Positions 54,751 to 63,440 are shown, numbered from the stretch's first letter. The stretch is 64,000 nt of DNA from Candidatus Nanosynbacter sp. TM7-053 (GCF_022828375.1 NZ_JAJQJX010000001.1:482118-546117); one strand, 5' to 3'. A program made the numbers and translations. The notes: generated from the letters alone by a model not told the origin.

Positions 54751-55236
54751 TCCTGCCGCAATTGCTCCAAGAAGTAGCGTGATGCCTGCAGACTGCCAAG
54801 GTGATTGTTTGCTGACTTTACCTTTGATGAAGCCGATTGCTAAGAACGTTGCCGCAGTTAGCGCCGAGCTGACATAGAATAATACCGCGTTTGGCGCTTT
54901 TAAGTTTGCAATTACGTCAATCAAATATGGCAATACTGGTACGCTACCAACCACCACGAAAGCTAAGAATGTTACTGCGCCTATGATCTTTGGGGATGAG
55001 CGTTTTTGGCTGTCGCGAACAGATTCTTCGTGTTCAGCGCTGGCTGCTAAATATGCACTAGAACCCATTGAGAATCCGTCGGCTATTAAATTAGCAATTC
55101 CTAATATAAGAATGACTGAACTGGATATTCCAGCTCCAGCTGAAGCCGCCACGACTGCAAATGTCGTTACTGTGCCGTCGACCGCGCCATAAACAAATTC
55201 CGGTATATATCGTTTGAAAAAATTTCGCATAACCAT
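54697..55236 (-). CDS. VIT1/CCC1-family metal transporter
   Basis: 179 residues, about five spans. VYGAVDGTVTTFAVVAAS (about 15-32) and ANLIADGFSMGSSAYLAA are VIT1/CCC1 signatures; these carry Fe2+ or Mn2+. The usual cytosolic metal-binding insert is short. It ends inside the FGase coding region. Confidence 0.92.
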   Translation of the reverse strand: MVMRNFFKRYIPEFVYGAVDGTVTTFAVVAASAGAGISSSVILILGIANLIADGFSMGSSAYLAASAEHEESVRDSQKRSSPKIIGAVTFLAFVVVGSVPVLPYLIDVIANLKAPNAVLFYVSSALTAATFLAIGFIKGKVSKQSPWQSAGITLLLGAIAAGLAYFAGDILSAWLGIRI

Positions 55237-55392
55237 ACCAGTTTATCATATTATTAACGATTAGCAGACATCTCTATTGACAATTTAATAAGCTTATGCT
55301 ATAGTGAAATAGTTAGATTATCTAATACAAACAATTTAACAAGCATGCTAAAATAAACATAACAAATATAAACTTTTGCAGAAAGGTAAAGC

Positions 55393-55614
55393 GTGGAAGA
55401 TATCCAAACAGCCATCGTTTTATTATCAGCCATCGTAGGATTGTTGTCGGTTATTATCGTAACGCTACTGGCAGTGGTTATCGCCTTGTTGGTAAGACTT
55501 AATACGGTCATGAAAAGCGTTAGTAAAATTACAACTAACGTAGCTAGTGCAACCGAATGGTTGTCGCCAACAAAAGTTTTCAGTGAACTATCAGGTTTAT
55601 TTCGTAAAAAATAA
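55393..55614 (+). CDS. Small single-pass membrane protein
   Basis: 73 residues: a long hydrophobic segment (about 6-35) then an amphipathic tail ending FRKK. GTG start with AGAAAGG upstream. Often such a gene precedes a YtxH-like gene, as here (19 bp later); function unknown (DUF948-like appearance). Confidence 0.7.
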   Translation: MEDIQTAIVLLSAIVGLLSVIIVTLLAVVIALLVRLNTVMKSVSKITTNVASATEWLSPTKVFSELSGLFRKK

Positions 55615-55633
55615 TTAAAAAAAGGAGTAATAT

Positions 55634-55903
55634 ATGAAAAAAGTTTTAGCAATTATCGGAGCAGTAGCAGCAGGTTTTACAGCTGGAATTTTAACCGCAC
55701 CAAAGAGCGGTAAGGAAACAAGGAAAGACTTGAAGGATAAAGCTGTAAAATTGAAAGCCGACACTGAAAAAGTAGCTTGCAAAGCGACCGCTGCAGCTAA
55801 AGACAGCGTAGACTCATTGAAAGCTGGCTCTCAGAAAGTTGGAGACGCCGTAGTAGAAACCGCAAAAGATGTTAAGGGTAATGTCGAAAAACGTTTCAAG
55901 TAA
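55634..55903 (+). CDS. YtxH-domain protein
   Basis: 89 residues. IIGAVAAGFTAGILTAPKSG (about 6-25) is the YtxH glycine-rich membrane segment followed by the APKSGKETRKDLKDK signature; the rest is a Lys/Ala-rich helix. General stress/envelope protein family of unknown mechanism. AAAAGGAG ribosome site. Confidence 0.88.
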   Translation: MKKVLAIIGAVAAGFTAGILTAPKSGKETRKDLKDKAVKLKADTEKVACKATAAAKDSVDSLKAGSQKVGDAVVETAKDVKGNVEKRFK

Positions 55904-55943
55904 TATTTGACTCTATTCAAGAAGACGTGAGATAATATAAGTG

Positions 55944-56486
55944 ATGAAAAAAGTTACTTTCTATCTCGCGTCTTTTTTGATTACTTCTAGTTTGTTAGTG
56001 ACGCCACGGGCAGTTGAGGCTCAGTCTGTCGATACTACGGCTGATTCTGAGATTATAAAAACGCTTGATCGAAACTGTAGTTCCGTAAGAGTTGCTATTA
56101 AAAACATCCACACCAATGACGCTCTAACTAGAGTTAATGTTGGACAGAGATATAATTCTATTTCTACCAAACTTATGGCCAGGCTGAATGGTCGATTGGC
56201 GATTAATAAACTAGACAGCTCAAAGTTGGTGAATATTACTAATGAATTCGAGTCGACGAGACTTAAGTTTAATAGCAATTACAACGATTACGACACCGCG
56301 ATGACCGATCTTCAGCGCGTAAATTGCTCTAATAACGTGGCGGACTATTATCAAAAATTGACCGTTGCTCGCGAGGCTCGTAATAAACTTTCTGAGGATG
56401 TGAAGATCTTGGATGAATTGTTAGTGAGATATAAAGAAGAAGTGCAAGTTATTAAAAATTCGTTGTCTGGAGGTTCTAATGAATAG
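55944..56486 (+). CDS. Secreted helical protein, unknown
   Basis: 180 residues: signal peptide about 1-24 (ending AVEAQ), then mostly helical sequence with two Cys (RNCSSV and RVNCSNN) that could form a disulfide. TAATAT at 55933-55938 is 5 nt before the ATG. Overlaps the next gene by 8 bp, so the two probably work together. No family recognised. Confidence 0.75.
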   Translation: MKKVTFYLASFLITSSLLVTPRAVEAQSVDTTADSEIIKTLDRNCSSVRVAIKNIHTNDALTRVNVGQRYNSISTKLMARLNGRLAINKLDSSKLVNITNEFESTRLKFNSNYNDYDTAMTDLQRVNCSNNVADYYQKLTVAREARNKLSEDVKILDELLVRYKEEVQVIKNSLSGGSNE

Positions 56487-56823
56487 AGCTAAGGAATTAT
56501 TTCGTAGTTATAAATTCGCTACATTTATTGGGCTGACTATTGCGGCCTCAGTTTTACTAGTATCGATTGCGATGTTTATGTATTACAAGACTGACGCTTA
56601 TCGATTGGATTTGAGTCGCCCAGAATACGCTTCTCGCCGCAACCAAATTAGCAAGGATGCGAATGAGAAAAGTCACGAATTTGACGCGCAAGGCTCAGTA
56701 GACAAGGATACGTTGAAGGAATTTTTGGGAATTTATGACAAAGAAGTAGAGAGTGTGAATAAAATCAAAGCGTTTTCTAATGATGTGTTAAGCGATAAAG
56801 AATTGGGTTTGTCTAATAATTAA
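56479..56823 (+). CDS. Single-pass membrane protein, unknown
   Basis: 114 residues: a membrane span about 15-37 (FIGLTIAASVLLVSIAMFMYY), then a charged helical domain. Ribosome site GGAGG within the upstream gene, 8-bp overlap. Candidate membrane partner of the secreted protein before it. Confidence 0.75.
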   Translation: MNRAKELFRSYKFATFIGLTIAASVLLVSIAMFMYYKTDAYRLDLSRPEYASRRNQISKDANEKSHEFDAQGSVDKDTLKEFLGIYDKEVESVNKIKAFSNDVLSDKELGLSNN

Positions 56824-56829
56824 TTTTTT

Positions 56830-57732
56830 TTATCTTCTGGTTATTGAGGTTGGGGTCGGCAGAGTCGCTAGAAGAACTCCTTCACGATCAAAGTTCTGCA
56901 GTAGTCGATGTCGCATTTCAGAGGTAACAGACCATTGATCGGATGGCTGAGTTTTTCCGGCAATAATCAATTCCGTCCCTCGTCCGGTAATATCACCAAC
57001 GGAAACGAATTTAGGCGGATCGATAATTTTCTTTTGCCAAGCCTTTTCTCTAGCCAATTCTTGACCAGTAGCGTTAATGATGTCTGTAACTGCAGAAATG
57101 TCGGAACTTGGGTCAATGTAAATGCTGAAGCGCGACATGCTATAGCCCATAGTTTTATTGATAACGTGCTGGATCGTACCATTTGGAACATAATGAACAT
57201 TACCCTCGGAATCTCGTATAACAGTAGTGCGAGTACCAACTCTTTCGACGGTTCCAGCAGCTCCCATTACGTCAACGACATCGCCAACACGATATTGATT
57301 TTCGGCGATGATGAAAATACCAGACAAGAAGTCCTTAACGAGCGATTGAGCGCCAAATCCTAACGCCACACCGATTATACCAGCACTAGCGAATAGCGGC
57401 GATAAATCAAATAGGAATAGTTTATTGGCGACAATTGCGGCGACATAGAAAATTATAATAATTTGCCAGAAACTGCGAGTTAATTGGATGAGAGTTTTTT
57501 CGCGCTTTTCTATGTCTTTACGGTGCCAGGAACGATGTTTGGCGGTGGAGCGTATAGAATAATGTATAGTCCAAGATAATAAATATTTCCCCAGAAAATA
57601 AACAAAAACAGAGCCAATAATAATGCTGACTGTGTCGATAATGCGTTCACTAATTAGCCAGCCAAGGTTGTTGCCATGCAGCCATTGACCTAACGTAGAA
57701 GAATCCAAAAACTGTTTTATAAGCTTATCCAT
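56830..57732 (-). CDS. mscS: Small-conductance mechanosensitive channel, MscS family
   Basis: 300 residues. Three N-terminal spans, pore helix ASAGIIGVALGFGAQSLVKD (about 110-129), then the beta domain with GDVVDVMGAAGTVERVGTRTT and VPNG. Releases solutes on hypo-osmotic shock. Start at 57732: the longer frame to 57780 would run through the promoter it shares with trmB. Confidence 0.92.
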   Translation of the reverse strand: MDKLIKQFLDSSTLGQWLHGNNLGWLISERIIDTVSIIIGSVFVYFLGKYLLSWTIHYSIRSTAKHRSWHRKDIEKREKTLIQLTRSFWQIIIIFYVAAIVANKLFLFDLSPLFASAGIIGVALGFGAQSLVKDFLSGIFIIAENQYRVGDVVDVMGAAGTVERVGTRTTVIRDSEGNVHYVPNGTIQHVINKTMGYSMSRFSIYIDPSSDISAVTDIINATGQELAREKAWQKKIIDPPKFVSVGDITGRGTELIIAGKTQPSDQWSVTSEMRHRLLQNFDREGVLLATLPTPTSITRR

Positions 57733-57741
57733 TATTGATTT

Positions 57742-57749
57742 AGTATAAT
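57742..57749. promoter_or_regulatory. Overlapping divergent -10 boxes
   Basis: Plus strand TATAAT at 57744-57749 is 7 nt before trmB; minus strand TATACT at 57747-57742 is 9 nt before mscS. The two hexamers share four base pairs. Confidence 0.55.
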
Positions 57750-57756
57750 AGAAAAT

Positions 57757-58398
57757 ATGAGTTTTGTCGATCCGAATCAATTTATTATCACTAGAAAACG
57801 TAAGAAGTATAAATTCGCTTTATTCCATAATTCGCCTCTATGCTTTGAATTTGACGAGTGGATAGAGCGGAAAGTTGATTGTTTGGAAATCGGTGCTGGA
57901 ACTGGACTATTCAGCGTGGAGCTTGCACTGCGTCATCCTGAAAAGACGTTTTTAGCAATTGACGTGAAAGGTGATCGATTACAAAAGGGCGCGAAAATTG
58001 CTGAAGAAAAAGGGCTGGAGAATGTGTTTTTTGTTCGAGCGCGGGCTGATCAAATAGACCAATTAGTGAAGCAGAGTTCTTTGGAGCAAATTTGGGTAAC
58101 ATTTCCTGATCCGTTCCCAAGGAAGCATAGCGCTGGGCGCCGCTTGACTCATCCTAATTTTTTGAAGAAGTATTCTTCATTGTTGGCACCGGACGGATCT
58201 TTGTTGATTAAACACGACGACCACAATTTTTTCTGCTGGAGCTTGGAGCAATTAGTGTCAGAAAAATGGCAAATTAAGGAGCTGAGTTTTGACCTCCACG
58301 AATCCGCGCTAAGTGACGAATATAAAATAATGACGACTTATGAACAAAGGTGGATTGGCGAAGGAAAAACTATTAATTTCGTAAGAGTTACGCGCTAA
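57757..58398 (+). CDS. trmB: tRNA (guanine-N7)-methyltransferase
   Basis: 213 residues. LEIGAGTGLFSVELA (SAM motif I, about 46-60), WVTFPDPFPRKHSAGRRLTHPNFL in the family-specific position (in part: FPDPFPRKHSAGRRLTHP), and a C-terminal TTYEQRW. Makes m7G46 in tRNA variable loops. Confidence 0.95.
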   Translation: MSFVDPNQFIITRKRKKYKFALFHNSPLCFEFDEWIERKVDCLEIGAGTGLFSVELALRHPEKTFLAIDVKGDRLQKGAKIAEEKGLENVFFVRARADQIDQLVKQSSLEQIWVTFPDPFPRKHSAGRRLTHPNFLKKYSSLLAPDGSLLIKHDDHNFFCWSLEQLVSEKWQIKELSFDLHESALSDEYKIMTTYEQRWIGEGKTINFVRVTR

Positions 58399-58415
58399 TA
58401 AACGAAAGGAATATT

Positions 58416-58763
58416 ATGCAATTTAACGATTATTCAACGAAAGCAATTTCTACTTTAACAGATAAAGATTCCCATAAATATGGTGATGTTGACGCGATAT
58501 TGATGGCACAGATATTGGGCTTAAGTGGCGAATCTGGCGAAGTTATGGAGAAGTTTAAGAAAATTCTGCGTGATAAAAATGGGGAAATTTCAGATGAAGA
58601 TCGTGACGCGGTAATAAAAGAACTCGGTGACGTGCTTTGGTATGTCAATTCTATAGCGCATTTGCTTGGCTGTAGTTTGGAGGAAGTGGCTCGCAGAAAT
58701 AATGATAAACTGCTCAGCCGCCAGAGTCGAGGAAAGATTCATGGCAGTGGCGATGATCGCTAA
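58416..58763 (+). CDS. MazG-like nucleotide pyrophosphohydrolase
   Basis: 115 residues. GLSGESGEVMEKFKK (E-x2-E half) about 34-48 and KELGDVLWYVNSIA (E-x2-D half) about 72-85 make the all-alpha NTP-PPase metal site. House-cleaning of nucleotides or signalling nucleotide removal. Its stop overlaps murC by 4 bp. Confidence 0.9.
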   Translation: MQFNDYSTKAISTLTDKDSHKYGDVDAILMAQILGLSGESGEVMEKFKKILRDKNGEISDEDRDAVIKELGDVLWYVNSIAHLLGCSLEEVARRNNDKLLSRQSRGKIHGSGDDR

Positions 58764-60010
58764 TTTTTAGCTAATTGCTTGCGAATCCATCCGTCGATTG
58801 TACCAGCGCCCATACACAGGACGAGCTTTCCAGAGTTCCTTGCTGCGGTTATTTCTTGCCATAAACTGTCATCTAATTCAGCGAAATAAATTTTTTCTTT
58901 GTCGATATTTTTGGCAAGTTGTTGCGGCGTTAAAGTTGGCAAATCTGGATTTTCCCTAGTTAAGTAAGTTGGTAGCCAGTAAATTTCATTGGCATCACGG
59001 AAAATATCATCAGTGTATTGACCAATTATCTCGTGTTGGCGAACATTTTGGTGTGGCTGATAAACCAGGGCTACATCGTTTGACAACTCCTTAGCCATCT
59101 GTAGTGTCGCTTGAATTTCAACCGGGTGATGTCCATAGTCAGAGTATAGATTTTCGGCGAGCTTTTCAAAACGTCGTCCTGAGCCGGGGAAGGAGTTTAT
59201 TGCTTGGTATATTTCTGACTCCTCCGCGTCTACCCCGATATTCTTCAAAGCTTCTATCACCAAAGTAGCGTTTTTTCTGTTGTGTTCGCCAGGCAGAGTA
59301 ATGTTTTTGTTAGAATCATGCAAGATTGTTATATTTTTTTCATCAAATATGGCGGAATTTTCTTGCCACGCGATAACTTTTTTAGATTTTTCGCCGAATT
59401 CACGGAAGGCGTCTAAGTAGGATTCTTTTGTTGGATATGTGTCTGGATGGTCGTAATCAACAGATGTGATAAGGCTAATTTCTGGAGAAAAATGCAAAAA
59501 GTTGCGATCAAATTCATCACACTCGTATACGAAAAATTGGCTATTTTTATCAAACGTTCCGCTTGGCCCAAAACTTAAAGTCGAACCCACAGAATAACTA
59601 ACAGGAATTTGCAATTGCTCCATTGTCCAGACTAGCATACTCGTTGTTGTGGTTTTTCCGTGGGTGCCAGCGACCGCGATGAGCTTCAGATTTTTATCGG
59701 CGATTATTTGTGCCAGCAATTCGTCGCGCTTGCTGGTTTTTATGCCTAGTTTTCGCGCCAAGACTAATTCTGGGTGATTTTCCGGTAAAGCAGCGGTGTA
59801 AATAAACCAATCAAATGGTGATTTAGCGTGCTCTGATTGCAGGAATGCGCCAGATTGATCAAAAGAAATAGGAATTCCGGCTGACTCTAATTCGTTTGTG
59901 ATAAGACTTGGTGATTTGTCGGAGCCGCAAACACCATACCCGACCCCTAAGGCAATTCTGCTCAGCGGTCCGATGGCAACGCCGCCAATTCCTGAAAAAT
60001 AAATTCGCAT
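58760..60010 (-). CDS. murC: UDP-N-acetylmuramate-L-alanine ligase (Mur ligase)
   Basis: 416 residues. N-domain GIGGVAIGPLSRIALGVGY-type Rossmann motif (GIGGVAIGPL), ATP loop AGTHGKTTTTSML (about 117-129), ECDEFDRNF, LPGEHNRKN, SDYGHHPVEIQ and QPHQNVRQHE. Closest to MurC; the Mpl ligase is an alternative because the protein is slightly short. TATAAT lies 6 nt before the ATG (leaderless). Confidence 0.88.
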   Translation of the reverse strand: MRIYFSGIGGVAIGPLSRIALGVGYGVCGSDKSPSLITNELESAGIPISFDQSGAFLQSEHAKSPFDWFIYTAALPENHPELVLARKLGIKTSKRDELLAQIIADKNLKLIAVAGTHGKTTTTSMLVWTMEQLQIPVSYSVGSTLSFGPSGTFDKNSQFFVYECDEFDRNFLHFSPEISLITSVDYDHPDTYPTKESYLDAFREFGEKSKKVIAWQENSAIFDEKNITILHDSNKNITLPGEHNRKNATLVIEALKNIGVDAEESEIYQAINSFPGSGRRFEKLAENLYSDYGHHPVEIQATLQMAKELSNDVALVYQPHQNVRQHEIIGQYTDDIFRDANEIYWLPTYLTRENPDLPTLTPQQLAKNIDKEKIYFAELDDSLWQEITAARNSGKLVLCMGAGTIDGWIRKQLAKN

Positions 60011-60094
60011 ACAAATATTATACCACCGTAGTGGTAGTAATATTCACGTCATTGGGATAATTTGCTATACTAAAACCATAGAGAAGGCGGTGGG

Positions 60095-60760
60095 ATGGCT
60101 ATAGATAAGAAGAAAACCAAGTTCAGGATTAAGCGGCTCAGTCAGATTAAGACTTGGCAGCTGGTGATTTTATTGATTATGTCTGGTTTTATTTCGGCAA
60201 CTTTTTTGAGGTTGAATAATGTTGGTATGGTCGAGCGACGAGAATCTGTGGAGCATGCAGATAAGGCTGGAGATATAGTCAATCTTCAGCAGCGACTATA
60301 CGATTTGCAGCGTTATGTATCTACACATATGAACGCTGATCCGGGGAAGATTGCGCTGGATCATGCGTATAAACAAATGTATGACCGGAAGCTGAAAGAG
60401 TTCGAGGAGGAGATAAAAAATCAGTCTAACAATGATACTGTGTCGAAAGTTAGGGCTGTCTGTGATGCTAGAGCGCAGCAAGGCGGTTACGGCCGATTTA
60501 CGACACAGGCGGATCCGAGGTATATCAATTGTATTAACGAGGAGTGGGCGAAATATCCTGCCGCGAAAGCCACTAACTTGCAGTTTGAAGCGCCTTCAAC
60601 TGAGCCGTATTATCACACTTTCGTCTCGCCGATATGGTCAGCTGATTACGCGGGGTGGTCTTTGCTAGTGACGATATTTATTGCCATGATTATCGTAATG
60701 AGGTTGGTTATTCTGGGGATGTTAAAGTTGATGATTAGACGACGAAATAAGCTTTTTTAG
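60095..60760 (+). CDS. Two-span membrane protein, unknown
   Basis: 221 residues: first span about 23-40 (LVILLIMSGFISATFL), an extracytoplasmic coiled-coil-like domain with two Cys (AVCDARAQ and YINCINEE), second span near the C-terminus (LLVTIFIAMIIVMRLVILGML in part) and a basic tail RRRNK. GGCGGTGGG before the ATG. The architecture resembles a sensor or chemoreceptor-like periplasmic loop, but no family is recognised. Confidence 0.7.
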   Translation: MAIDKKKTKFRIKRLSQIKTWQLVILLIMSGFISATFLRLNNVGMVERRESVEHADKAGDIVNLQQRLYDLQRYVSTHMNADPGKIALDHAYKQMYDRKLKEFEEEIKNQSNNDTVSKVRAVCDARAQQGGYGRFTTQADPRYINCINEEWAKYPAAKATNLQFEAPSTEPYYHTFVSPIWSADYAGWSLLVTIFIAMIIVMRLVILGMLKLMIRRRNKLF

Positions 60761-60827
60761 CTTGACAGGGGTGATATAGAGATAGTAATCTATATAGGTA
60801 TATCATTAATAGGAGGTATATAACCAA

Positions 60828-61034
60828 ATGGCTTATAAACATACCAACTCAAAGGGCATCACATATTACTTGCATAAGACTGACGTAACTTTGCGCGGTG
60901 GCAAGACTCAAACTATTTACTTCTTCGCTAAGGTTGAGAAGAATGAAAAGGGTACACCATGTGATCTACCAGAAGATCGTATTGTGAAAGAAAACCCACG
61001 CAACGGCTTTTTGACAATTTCTAAGAAAAAATAG
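60828..61034 (+). CDS. Small conserved-looking basic protein
   Basis: 68 residues, starts MAYKHTNSKGITYYLHKTDV, ends FLTISKKK; compact beta-rich composition, Lys-rich. Very good ribosome site (TAGGAGGT) and a TTGACA -35-like element at 60762 upstream. Its strong signals suggest high expression. Function unknown. Confidence 0.75.
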   Translation: MAYKHTNSKGITYYLHKTDVTLRGGKTQTIYFFAKVEKNEKGTPCDLPEDRIVKENPRNGFLTISKKK

Positions 61035-61078
61035 TCCTTTGCTTGCACCATAAGCGCGTTTGGTGATATAGTATAACC

Positions 61079-61130
61079 AAACAAACAGGTGCCATAACTC
61101 CTCTGTAAAAAGCAGGGGAGTTTTTTGTTT
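61079..61130 (+). ncRNA. Candidate very short RNA ending in a terminator
   Basis: TTGCAC (61043-61048), 18 bp and TATAGT (61067-61072) predict a start near 61079. A terminator with AACTCCTCTG (61096-61105) and CAGGGGAGTT (61113-61122) plus a T-run follows within 20 nt. Alternatively this is only the terminator of the preceding small protein gene. Confidence 0.35.
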
Positions 61131-61168
61131 GGGTTGATTATTTGTGGATATTGTGGTATAAATTGCTT

Positions 61169-61495
61169 ATGACACAAAAAGAAGGTCCGTTAGTTGAGGC
61201 TAATATGAATTATGAGTTAACTTCTGATCAGGAAGAAGAGCTCGATCGTATTGTTGATACTACTGGGTGTTCTTATTATTACGCTAAAAGATTGATGGGG
61301 CTACCAGTCGAAGACCCAAAAGAGGTTGGAAATCTTATCAAGAGGGTGCCTTCACCTAGAGAAGTTGGCAAAAAGTCTGTGCAAGGATTTTTCTGCGGCG
61401 ATTGTTGTAGGTATATAGAACCGGGTAAAGAGTGTTCACATGTAAGAGTTGGTAGTCGTGGTGGGCGGTATGCTAGTGATAGTAGTAAATATTAA
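61169..61495 (+). CDS. Small protein with UBA-like helix bundle and Cys/His tail
   Basis: 108 residues. Middle: LTSDQEEELDRIVDTTGCSY then YYAKRLMGLPVEDP, a UBA-like three-helix pattern; C-terminus FFCGDCCRYIEPGKECSHVR could bind zinc. TATAAA at 61157-61162 is 6 nt before this ATG. Unknown function; starts an accessory stretch with different codon use. Confidence 0.65.
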   Translation: MTQKEGPLVEANMNYELTSDQEEELDRIVDTTGCSYYYAKRLMGLPVEDPKEVGNLIKRVPSPREVGKKSVQGFFCGDCCRYIEPGKECSHVRVGSRGGRYASDSSKY

Positions 61496-61630
61496 AGAAA
61501 AAGCCACCTGAGACGGATTTTTCTTGGTGGCCCAAGTGCATCTACATTGGGAACCATATCTGTAGCGAGATTCTGAGCTGAAGACGCTTAATAGAGGCGA
61601 CCACCCCTTCAATAAAGATACCCAACCACC
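61496..61630 (-). ncRNA. Structured minus-strand RNA candidate with own promoter and terminator
   Basis: On the minus strand TATACT (61641-61636) is followed by about 130 nt of non-coding sequence. GGTGG (61630-61626) can pair with CCACC (61530-61526); inside are TATCT/AGATA and a hairpin CCCAA...TTGGG. The CCACC arm also forms the terminator GCCACC/GGTGGC (61531-61503) with TTTTTCTT, so closing helix and terminator exclude one another. No gene follows on this strand. The rest of the gap to 61813 holds only the next promoter. Confidence 0.35.
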
Positions 61631-61813
61631 ATTAAAGTATATCGTAACAGAATGTGTTAATATCAATAAATTATCCTCTTGACTACTTTTTACGTTATCC
61701 AGCCTGATAAATTCATAAATCAGCACTAAATGTCGCGGTTGGGTTAGACTAAGATTGCCACAAAGAGCTAATTGAGGTCGCTTATTTAGGAGATTGACGA
61801 TATAATCAAAATA

Positions 61814-62776
61814 ATGAAGAAAAACTCTCAAGCACAGCTCCAGGGTATGTTACTCGGCTTAGCTATTGGCGACGCCCTCGGTGCTCCTATTGAACACGGT
61901 TATACGAGCGATGAGATTGTTGGTCGTATAGAAGAATTGCGTCATATGCACGATGAAGCACACTTTCCTCGTGGTGTCTGGACAGACGATACTTCTATGG
62001 CATTATGTTTAGCAGACAGTTTACTGGAGTGTGGTGGCTATGATTCGTGGAATGTTATGGATAAGTATTGCAAATGGCAATCAGAGGGCTACCGCTCGTA
62101 TTTTGACTATGGCGAGGGTATCGGCATGCAAACGCTTATCATGCTGGATATGTACGCTAGCGGTTACGCTATTGTTCACAAAACGATGAATCGGAGCGAT
62201 GGTGCTGGCAACGGTGTCGTGATGCGTCTTGCACCAGTCGTGATAGCTGCCTACGGTAAACGAGATATCCGTGACGTGATACGACTTGCTCAAGTCTCTG
62301 CTAGAGAAACGCATTACTCCTATGAGGCCGAAGCTGCTGCTGAAGTATTTGCTGCCATACTACATAACGCTATCCACCTAAAAGACAAAACAGATATTAT
62401 AGACGTTAGTAAACATAGTACCGGCGTACACTACGACCAGCTGCTGAACAAGCTAAAAGAGAGAGTTGAGACGGATAAGCTCAAAAACAAGCCAGGTTAT
62501 GTCGTATACACCCTCCAGATAGCTTTATGGGGTTTTATGAACTATGACACATTTGAGGATGGAATGTTGGCAGTTATGTGTCTGGGTGGTGACGTCGATA
62601 CAACTATGGCGGTGTACGGGCAATTAGCTGGTGCATACTATGGACTTGATACAATACCGAACGAATGGCGGCGTGATGTTTATCAAGGGAATGATATTAT
62701 TGAACTAGCGGATAAACTAGCCGCAATGGACGATTGCCCTGTCCTGTATACACGGTTTGAGGAAGATGTGACTTAA
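61814..62776 (+). CDS. ADP-ribosylglycohydrolase (DraG/ARH family)
   Basis: 320 residues. GLAIGDALGAPIEHGY (about 15-30), GVWTDDTSMALC (metal-binding Thr-Asp-Asp, about 55-66) and GGDVDTTMAVYGQLAGAYYG (about 257-276) are the two metal-site signatures. Removes ADP-ribose from proteins or nucleic acids. TATAAT 7 nt before the ATG (leaderless). No ADP-ribosyltransferase partner is visible nearby, so it may defend against a foreign toxin or phage effector, or act as a metabolic enzyme. Confidence 0.93.
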   Translation: MKKNSQAQLQGMLLGLAIGDALGAPIEHGYTSDEIVGRIEELRHMHDEAHFPRGVWTDDTSMALCLADSLLECGGYDSWNVMDKYCKWQSEGYRSYFDYGEGIGMQTLIMLDMYASGYAIVHKTMNRSDGAGNGVVMRLAPVVIAAYGKRDIRDVIRLAQVSARETHYSYEAEAAAEVFAAILHNAIHLKDKTDIIDVSKHSTGVHYDQLLNKLKERVETDKLKNKPGYVVYTLQIALWGFMNYDTFEDGMLAVMCLGGDVDTTMAVYGQLAGAYYGLDTIPNEWRRDVYQGNDIIELADKLAAMDDCPVLYTRFEEDVT

Positions 62777-62801
62777 TACAAATTAGGAAGAGAATGACTA
62801 T

Positions 62802-63218
62802 ATGAACAAAACAACATTAGAAACCGCTCAGCAGCTGCTAGCCACAAAAGAGTTCAGCTACAAGGATATTAACCCAAGCGAAAGAGGAATATTCCTAGCG
62901 GCGCTTATTGAGAATGGTAAAGTCGCCAAAGAAGGAACTAACCACCACTCAAATATCCCCAAAGGAACGCTGATTAGTGAGTGGTATTTACGACATAAGC
63001 TAGGGCTGAGTGGAGCAATAAAGCACGACCTATACACCTCGCTTGAGCTGTGGGAGTTAGATGATAAGCGATATCAAATTATCTATTATAAACCCTTCGG
63101 TTTGGGAAATTATGCTGAAACAAAATCAGAATTCTATGACGATAAAGACTCTGCTCAGGCTCGCCTTGACGAAGAATCTCGTAAGCTTGAAACAGAAGTA
63201 TCTCTCCTTAAGAGATAA
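62802..63218 (+). CDS. Unknown 138-residue protein next to draG
   Basis: Begins MNKTTLETAQQLLATKEFSY, contains LISEWYLRHKLGLSGAI and ends in a helical Glu/Lys tail. No membrane segment. 25 bp after the ADP-ribosylglycohydrolase gene, with similar codon use, so probably co-transcribed. Family not recognised. Confidence 0.7.
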   Translation: MNKTTLETAQQLLATKEFSYKDINPSERGIFLAALIENGKVAKEGTNHHSNIPKGTLISEWYLRHKLGLSGAIKHDLYTSLELWELDDKRYQIIYYKPFGLGNYAETKSEFYDDKDSAQARLDEESRKLETEVSLLKR

Positions 63219-63298
63219 ATCCTAGAATCGTTTTTTACCAAGGCAAATCATATTAAGTACCGCTACTTTTTGTGCTTGAATTGTTATATAATTGAATA

Positions 63299-63438
63299 GT
63301 CTAAGCCATTAATCATGCTCAAGCTTGAGTGCTTTATTTGCGCGGAAAGCCTTAAAAACGGCACCGTGCAAAACATTTAGGCTTTAGGGCTTGAGTGTGG
63401 ATGAATGGCTTAGACACCTAGTACGGTGTCGTTTTTTT
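63299..63438 (+). ncRNA. Long-hairpin RNA (6S-like or riboswitch-like) with terminator
   Basis: TATAAT at 63287-63292. TCTAAGCCATT (63300-63310) pairs perfectly with AATGGCTTAGA (63404-63414); then CTCAAGC/GCTTGAG (63318-63324/63389-63395) and AAAGCC(T)/AGGCTTT (63346/63379-63385): a single irregular rod with an internal bubble. Its last two bases are shared with the terminator GACACC-TAGTAC-GGTGTC (63413-63430) plus seven Ts. Could be a 6S RNA, or a ligand-sensing leader for the next gene. Confidence 0.5.
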
Positions 63439-63440
63439 AT

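Noticed and set aside
61436..61831. Minus-strand 131-residue frame across the 61.5 kb gap
   Set aside because: Poor codon content, no start signals, runs through a terminator hairpin and the next promoter.
63299..63438. Retron-like ncRNA, suggested by the 11-bp end pairing
   Set aside because: No reverse transcriptase follows; the terminator and ribosome-site pairing fit a regulatory leader or 6S RNA better.
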